The position numbers and the translations under genes are program-made. The notes beneath the pieces were generated by a model. The model was not told the origin of the DNA and did no database searches. It saw only the letters and a program-made list of their open reading frames with translations. Positions 58,332 through 64,000 of a stretch of 64,000 nucleotides of DNA are shown one piece after another. The DNA is from Jaapia argillacea MUCL 33604 (lineage: Eukaryota; Basidiomycota; Agaricomycetes; Jaapiales; Jaapiaceae), in NCBI GenBank assembly GCA_000697665.1, contig KL197735.1:417940-481939 (forward strand), in the 5' to 3' direction. How positions within the stretch are numbered: position 1 is the stretch's first letter; every line of letters begins with the position of its first letter.

Positions 58332-60333
58332 TGTAACACTTCCGTTGCTTTGGAAGAGTTTCCGTGGAACGTAGGAGATACCAGCTCGACACAGATGTAA
58401 TGTTATTTACTGAGAAGGTTGATGAGTTGAGCCAGAAAAAAAAAGTGAAAAAAAAGTGAAAAAACTTGTTGGAAACATGCTCCGGCCGCGGATGACAAAC
58501 GAAACTCGGCATTGGAGCATCTCCACACTGAGCCACCGACTAGTACTGACTTCTCGCCTTTGTTCACTGCCCCCCCGCCCCTCGACATCTCTGTCGCTTG
58601 AAAAACTCTGGCTATGCTGTTTGTGCCTCGAAGCTCTTCCATATGGCAGAGCAAAATTTGGATCCCACAACAGCAATCCGGGCTTTCTGTCGGAGTAGGA
58701 CTCCTTCCGACACCACTGCCTTTCAGCAACGAGAATTGCAGAGTAGAAAAAAATTGTGCATCTTACAATACTGTTCTCCCGAGGTTTCTCGAAAAACCTT
58801 TTCAAGTGCTCTGGAATCCGCTGCTGCCGTCCTCCAGTCGTCGACTCATTTGTGTACCATTTTACACTGACGTTCGTTTTTTTTTCAAGGCTTCGCACCA
58901 TAATTACTATGACTCAAGTCTTACCGTTCTGATGTGAGGGGATGAGAGGAAAGAAGATTCGCTGTTGCATGAAGCCTGATGTGCGTCCTGACTATTTTTC
59001 CTTCGCTTTTTCTGGGCGTCTGCCCCGACGCGTCTATTCAGACTTGGTACCGTGACTGCCCTACTGCGGTGGTGCAAGTAATTTAGTGAGTCATCTAATT
59101 CCGGTGATACTGTGATTGCGGCTGTTTACAAAGCTGTACTCGACGCTCGTCCCCCCTTGCGGCCCTCAATGCAATCCTCTGCATTGTCCAATCCAACCTC
59201 GGTCGTTCCGTTTAGAAATCCTCAAAAACATCCATTCATAACCTCTCTTTTCCACTTTTCTCCGGGCCCCACAACCTCAACTCGTACATCACCGTTGCTG
59301 AAATGATTTCTAGAGCCTCCACTCCAGACTCCGTTGATGAATTCTTCCTCGACGCAGTAGCAACCGACGCTCCCACCACTTCCCGAACCAAATCCACCAT
59401 CTGTAGTACCCAGAACCACCGCAACGACGGACCTTCGGGGCATCGAACCCCGAAGCTACCTCCTTCGCGCGCCAATTCACGAAAGCCTAGGAGATGTTCA
59501 CCCTATCACATCACCAGTCACGACGTCGCGCGGGGAGACCATCTCAACCCACGAGATGAATCCAACGGCCCGTATACACCCGATCCTTCGACACCCTGCC
59601 CTGATATCACCCCCGACACCTCTACGCATTCCGCCAGCCCAATTTCACACTCACCACTGGTTCCGCAGTCTCCCTTACCAGGGGACGAGATCCTTTCGGT
59701 AGAAAGGACCGACCCTGCATCAGACCTTCCTGCGAGATCTCACTCACCATATCGAGAGCTGAAATTCTCACTCAGCCTCACCAGTGCGGCCGAAGCAAGG
59801 CGGAAATATCCCGCCAAGTTTTCTTGTACCTATTGCGGAAGAACGTTCACAAGGAGGGACAATCTGGAAGGTATCTACTCTGTTCTGTCGTCTTGCAACA
59901 GTTGCCATGGAATTGATAGTCTTTCTCACGTATCTAGTTCATCTCCGAGCTCATAAGGGAGTGTACCCGTGGACTTGCCCCATATGCGAAGACAAGAAGT
60001 TCTTGCAAAAGAGCGACTTGACTAGACATTTGAAGAAAGTCCACAGCTATCCATCTGGTACTCAGAACACAACCTCGTCGGCCCAATGAGTCCCTATAGA
60101 ATACTTGGACTTTCTCCGACTCGGATAGTACTGCTCCAATGCATGACCTCGATCGTGCCCTTTCTTGCACCAGTATGTAGCAAATGTAGGCCGTCTTAGC
60201 TTTGGTTATAGCTGTAGTCTCCCCAGACGATCCCCTAGGTACCCTCGAATTCGCAGCTCAATCTCACAACGATCAAGTTCCGAGCAGTTTTGATGTCCGG
60301 GTCTTAGTGAGACATATCACTTGGTAATCTCGA
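58332..60333. repeat. Direct duplication block, left copy
   Basis: About 2.0 kb repeated at 61986-63952 in the same orientation, offset about 3.65 kb. It starts 36 bp after the GRDP stop and includes a roughly 970-bp upstream region with no recognised gene (58332-59302), the 239-aa zinc-finger gene and its 3' flank. Confidence 0.85.
59303..60089 (+). CDS. 239-aa two-finger C2H2 protein, left copy
   Basis: Exons 59303-59870 and 59938-60089 give 239 residues. Residues 1-165 are disordered and Ser/Pro/Thr-rich, starting MISRASTPDSVDEFF. Two fingers follow. CTYCGRTFTRRDNLEVHLRAH spans the intron, with C-x2-C-x12-H-x3-H. CPICEDKKFLQKSDLTRHLKKVH is the second, with one extra residue (x13). The end is Thr/Ser-rich. 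It is probably a nuclear DNA-binding regulator by finger type; no target is known. The intron inside the first finger, phase 1 before the histidines, is in the same place as in the finger of the kinase fusion at 31278, which suggests common descent of these finger modules. Confidence 0.82.
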
Positions 60334-61356
60334 AGACCTTATATCACTGGGAGACGGGCTTTCGTCGCTATCTCTAGAATGACGATTGGCGCTAGGGAGA
60401 TGCGGTCATATGAGTTGCTGGAGGTGGGGGTCACGCCTTCGATGGACTCGGGTGAGGGTTTGAAAATGTTTGAAAATGTTGGTCCGACTCATCCGGTGGA
60501 GAGTGCCTTGGTGTGAAGAGGAATGTCCCTTGTGATGGGGTTTCTCCTGTATCGAATCTATCGGTTGCGAAGAGGCGAAGGTCACTTCATTTGTAGGAGG
60601 ATATCGTCGAGAAATTTCTAGGAACTGGGCGCGTAGCGTTCACTTGGTCATAAGCAGTTGATTGGAGTGTTCTCTGGATACTGGCTGCGGGTAAGGGATG
60701 GCAGCATCGCATTGAGAACTTGGGGAAAGTATGTTACTTACTAGCATACTGCTGTGTGAGAGAACCTGCGAGTCGTAAAGCCCGTATTCGTTCCACGTTC
60801 CAGGACAGCCTGAGGTACAACCTGATACTTACGCCAGCCTGGACATATTATCGTGCTCCAAGGTTAGGTTTCCAAAGGGAACTTACGCCACGGTATGGAG
60901 TAAGGTTTATCGTTATTTGGTTCTCACACCACAGGGGTGACGCTATGAATAACCATCGTTTCAGTTTCGATAGTTTCCGTGACCTGCCGTAGAGGTCCCC
61001 TTCAACATCCTTGACGGGGGGGTTGGATAAGTACTGGATACTGTACGCGAAGCTATCGGTCCATGATATGGTCACGGTCCGGCCGTAGGTGCATCCCGTC
61101 GAAGCCACGAGTTCATCTACGTTCCACATAACTTAACAGGGAGCCTTCTCTGCCAGTGAACTTGCTTATTGAACAAAGTCCGAAGGGGTCATGCTTGAAC
61201 TTCAGGAATTTCGCAGTCGCGCTCATCCTAGCGTCCATTACACCCGAAATGGGATGTACGGCGTTCATGGAATCACAGACCAGCCAATCGCATAAACCAT
61301 TTTCCACTACGATGGTATCCATTAACCCTGCGCCCTTCGCGCTTCAGCGCCTCGTC
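60334..61356. other. No recognised gene
   Basis: Only unsupported short frames. A direct repeat of tttgaaaatg occurs near 60459-60480. The region lies between the left duplication block and the 3' end of the oxidase remnant. Confidence 0.4.
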
Positions 61357-61941
61357 CTATGCATTGATAACACCGTGGAAATCTTTGTCCGATTCCGACC
61401 CCACAGATTGCGGGTTTGAAAAGACGTGCTTTGGGTCATACTTGGACTTGATTTGGAGAAGTCGAGGGTAATTCGCACCCCAGTATTGTGTCGGCCATTT
61501 GCTCTTCGGAATCAGCGGGCTGAAAGCGATGTCAAGTCAGGACATGTGACGGCCCGGAGATAGACGTGGGAGGACGTACTCGACGTATCCAGGATATACA
61601 CCAAACTCCTCCTTCGGTATAGCATGGGAGATGGATTCCACCATCCCATTCACGAACTCGAGAACATCGTCTGGGAAGGGCCGCCGGGGAAGCGTGGCTA
61701 GAGCATAGATACACACATTGTAATAAGGTCCAGATGAATTGATGAGCACGCGAGTGAGGAAGTAGAGAGGAAGGAGTACAGACCAGAGCGTCGCGGTGTG
61801 CGTAGGCTGTTGCGTCACTGGCAAAATCGTTGATGCGGCCTGCTTCGAGGTCGGCTGTAAGGAGATAGTCGACTTGAAGCTTGAATGTCGCCTTCTTACT
61901 TGGCGGAAGCAATTCGTTCAGGGTGAAGTGGGCCGTGGGAA
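61357..61941 (-). pseudogene. BBE-type FAD-linked oxidase, 3' fragment
   Basis: Minus-strand C-terminal exons of a berberine-bridge-enzyme-like oxidase. The segments are LNELLPPSKKATFKLQVDY and INDFASDATAYAHRDAL (exon from 61941), FPDDVLEFVNGMVESISHAIP (about 61680) and the family-typical [29 protein letters not shown]. The stop is at 61357-61359. Splice sites in these exons look usable and I see no stop inside the exons. The FAD-binding N-terminal half is absent: the next exon upstream would lie in the duplicated zinc-finger block that begins at 61986. The gene is therefore truncated, unless its 5' half lies beyond 63952. Confidence 0.78.
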
Positions 61942-61985
61942 CTAATCTTCAACGTGAACTCTTGAACTCGCCCGAGGCTATACCG

Positions 61986-63952
61986 TGTGTAACACTTCCG
62001 TTGTTTTTGTAAGAGTTTTTGTGGAATAGGACATACCAGCTCGACACAGAGGTAATTGAGAAGGTTGATGAGTTGAGCCAGAAAAAAAAAGTGAAAAAAC
62101 TTGTTGGAAACATGCTCTGACCGCGGATAACAAATAGAACTCGGCATTGGAGCATCTCCACAACTTCTCGCCTTTGGCCCTTTGTTCACTGCTCCCCCGC
62201 CCCTCGACATCTCTGTCGCTTGAAGGACTCTGGCTATGCTGTTCGTGCCTCTGAGCTCCCCCGTATGGCGGGGCAAAATTTGTATCCCACAACAGCAATC
62301 GGGGCTTTCTGTCGGAGCAGGACTCCTTCCGACACTGCCGCATTTCAGCCTTGCAGAGCAGAAAAAATTCATTTACAATGCCATCGTGCAATACTAGTCT
62401 CGCGAAGTCTCTCGAAAAATCCATACAATTGCTCTGGAATCTGCTTCTGCTGTCCTCCAGTCGTCAGGCCCTGCGTGTGCCGTTTACACTGACTTTTTTT
62501 TTTAGGCTTCGCGCCATAATTACTATGACTCAAGTCTTACCCTTCTGATGCGTGGGGATGAGAGGAAAGAAGAATTACTATTTTACAAAGCCTGTTGTGC
62601 GTCCTAGCCATTTTTCTCTTCGCTTTTGCTGGGCGTCTGCCCCGACGCGTGTTCCTACTCAGTATGTTCAGAACTCGGTACCGTGACTGACATGCTGCGA
62701 TGGCCCAAATAATCTAGCGATTCATCATTCCCAATTGTAGCGATTGCGGTGTTACCAATCAAACAAGGCTGTACATCCCATCCATGCAGTCGTTAATGCA
62801 ATCCTCTGACTTGTCAAACCCGGACCCAGTGTTGAAGCTCAGTCGTTCCATCTCGAAATCTTCCCACAAACATACCTCTATAATCTCTCTTTTCCATTTT
62901 TCTCCTGGCCCCACAACTTCAGGCGGTACACCGAGATGTTTTCCAGAGCCTCCACTCCAGACTCCGTTGATGAATTCTTCCTCGACGCAGTCGCAACCGA
63001 CGCTCCCACCACTTCTAGAACCAAATCCACCATCTGTAGTACCCAGCACCATCGAAACGACGGACCCTCGGGACATCGAGCCCAAAAGCTACCTTCTTCC
63101 TGCGCCAATTCACGAAAGGCTGGGAGATGTTCACCGCATCACATCACCGGTCACGACGCCGCGCGGGGAGACCATCTCAACCCACGAGATGAATCCAACG
63201 GCCCGTATACACCCGATCCTTCGACACCCTGCCCTGATATCACCCCCGACTCCTCGACGCATTCCGCCAGCCCAGTCCCACACTCGCCACTGGTTCCGCA
63301 GTCTTCCTTACCAGGGGATGAGATCCTTTCGGTAGAAAGGACCGACCCTGCATCAGACCTTCCTGCGAGATCTCACTCACCATATCGAGAGCTGAAATGC
63401 TCACGCAGCCTCATCAGTGCGGCCGAAGCAAGGCGGAAAAACCCCGCCAATTTCTCTTGTACCTATTGCGGAAGGACGTTCACAAGGAGGGATAATCTGG
63501 AAGGTATCTATTCTGTTCTGTCGTCTTGCAACAGTTGCCATGGAATTGATGGTCTCTTTCTTACGTTTCTAGTTCATCTCCGAGCTCATAAGGGGGTGTA
63601 CCCGTGGACTTGCAACATATGTGAAGACAAGAAGTTCTTGCAAAAGAGCGACTTGACTAGACATTTGAAGAAAGTTCACAGCTTTCCATGTGGTACTCAG
63701 AACCCAACCTCGTCGACCCAATGAGTCCCTATAATTCCTTAATAATACTCAGGCCTCAATCGTGGCCTTTCTTCTACTATTATGTAGCAAATGTAAACCG
63801 TCTTAGCTTTTGGTTATAGCTGTGATCTCCCCAGATGATCTTTTAGATACCTTCAAATTCGCTGCTTTGTATCCCAATCTCACAACAATGAAATTCCGAA
63901 CAGTTTCGATGTCGGAGTCTTGGCGAGACATGTCACTTCAGCTATTCTCGAA
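61986..63952. repeat. Direct duplication block, right copy
   Basis: Same block as 58332-60333. Small indels occur in the upstream part and few in the gene. Its left edge is within 45 bp of the truncated oxidase exon. The upstream part (61986-62935) holds no recognised gene. Confidence 0.85.
62936..63724 (+). CDS. 239-aa two-finger C2H2 protein, right copy
   Basis: Exons 62936-63503 and 63573-63724 (568 and 152 nt) have exactly the lengths of the left copy and give 239 residues starting MFSRASTPDSVDEFF. Both fingers are complete; the second reads CNICEDKKFLQKSDLTRHLKKVH. Substitutions are scattered (for example KNPANFSC where the left copy has KYPAKFSC) with no frame changes, so both copies look functional. 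The following 275 bp to the window end are shared 3' flank and a short unrelated stretch. Confidence 0.82.
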   Translation: MFSRASTPDSVDEFFLDAVATDAPTTSRTKSTICSTQHHRNDGPSGHRAQKLPSSCANSRKAGRCSPHHITGHDAARGDHLNPRDESNGPYTPDPSTPCPDITPDSSTHSASPVPHSPLVPQSSLPGDEILSVERTDPASDLPARSHSPYRELKCSRSLISAAEARRKNPANFSCTYCGRTFTRRDNLEGIYSVLSSCNSCHGIDGLFLTFLVHLRAHKGVYPWTCNICEDKKFLQKSDLTRHLKKVHSFPCGTQNPTSSTQ

Positions 63953-64000
63953 GTGTCAGCAACAAACAACAACCAGGGATGTGACTGGCAGCAGCGCTGG

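Overview
The window looks like nuclear DNA of a mushroom-forming basidiomycete (Agaricomycetes). The genes are dense and broken by many short GT-AG introns of about 45-75 bp. Several families are typical of this group: DUF6533 membrane proteins, HGD-type TKL-like kinases, a DUF2415 WD40 protein and a BBE-type FAD oxidase. No organism name can be read from the sequence. All exon joins below were made by eye from splice signals and reading-frame phase.

Layout. 1-4.3 kb has no recognisable gene, only an 18-bp minisatellite. 4.3-24.7 kb is a decaying tandem array whose unit is a DUF6533 seven-helix-like membrane gene (+) convergent with a DUF2415/WD40 gene (-). There are four DUF6533 copies (two intact) and four WD40 copies plus a leading fragment. 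Only the last WD40 copy, at the right edge, is complete (701 aa). Unit 2 carries an 894-bp inverted-repeat element with a 5-bp target duplication, and the empty site survives in unit 1. 25-28.1 kb holds two convergent housekeeping genes, the splicing factor CWC2 (+) and the ribosome-associated TMA46 (-). 28.5-31.5 kb is an 11-exon gene joining a TKL-like kinase to two C2H2 zinc fingers, with three exon-encoded Ser/Tyr repeats between them.

32-58.3 kb is a mosaic of segmental duplication. The intact reference locus is at 52.3-58.3 kb: a 291-aa Ser-rich zinc-knuckle gene (-), COQ4 (+) and a glycine-rich-domain (GRDP-like) gene (+). A mirror-image decayed copy of all three lies at 32.0-35.4 kb. 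A partial copy lies at 44.2-46.8 kb, with COQ4 broken and the 291-aa gene intact. Between them, 36-44.2 kb is a large palindrome. Its arms each carry an intact 175-aa jacalin-like gene, and two decayed copies sit nearer the centre. An 895-aa disordered protein gene and a tRNA-Arg(ACG) with an intron lie at 47.6-51.4 kb.

58.3-64 kb contains a direct duplication of a 2-kb block encoding a 239-aa two-finger C2H2 protein. The second block abuts the 5'-truncated end of a BBE-type oxidase gene.

The main theme is repeated local duplication, direct and inverted, with one or two copies kept and the rest decaying. COQ4 (ubiquinone), CWC2 (spliceosome), TMA46 (translation) and the tRNA are the conserved core. 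No operon-like shared pathway is evident.
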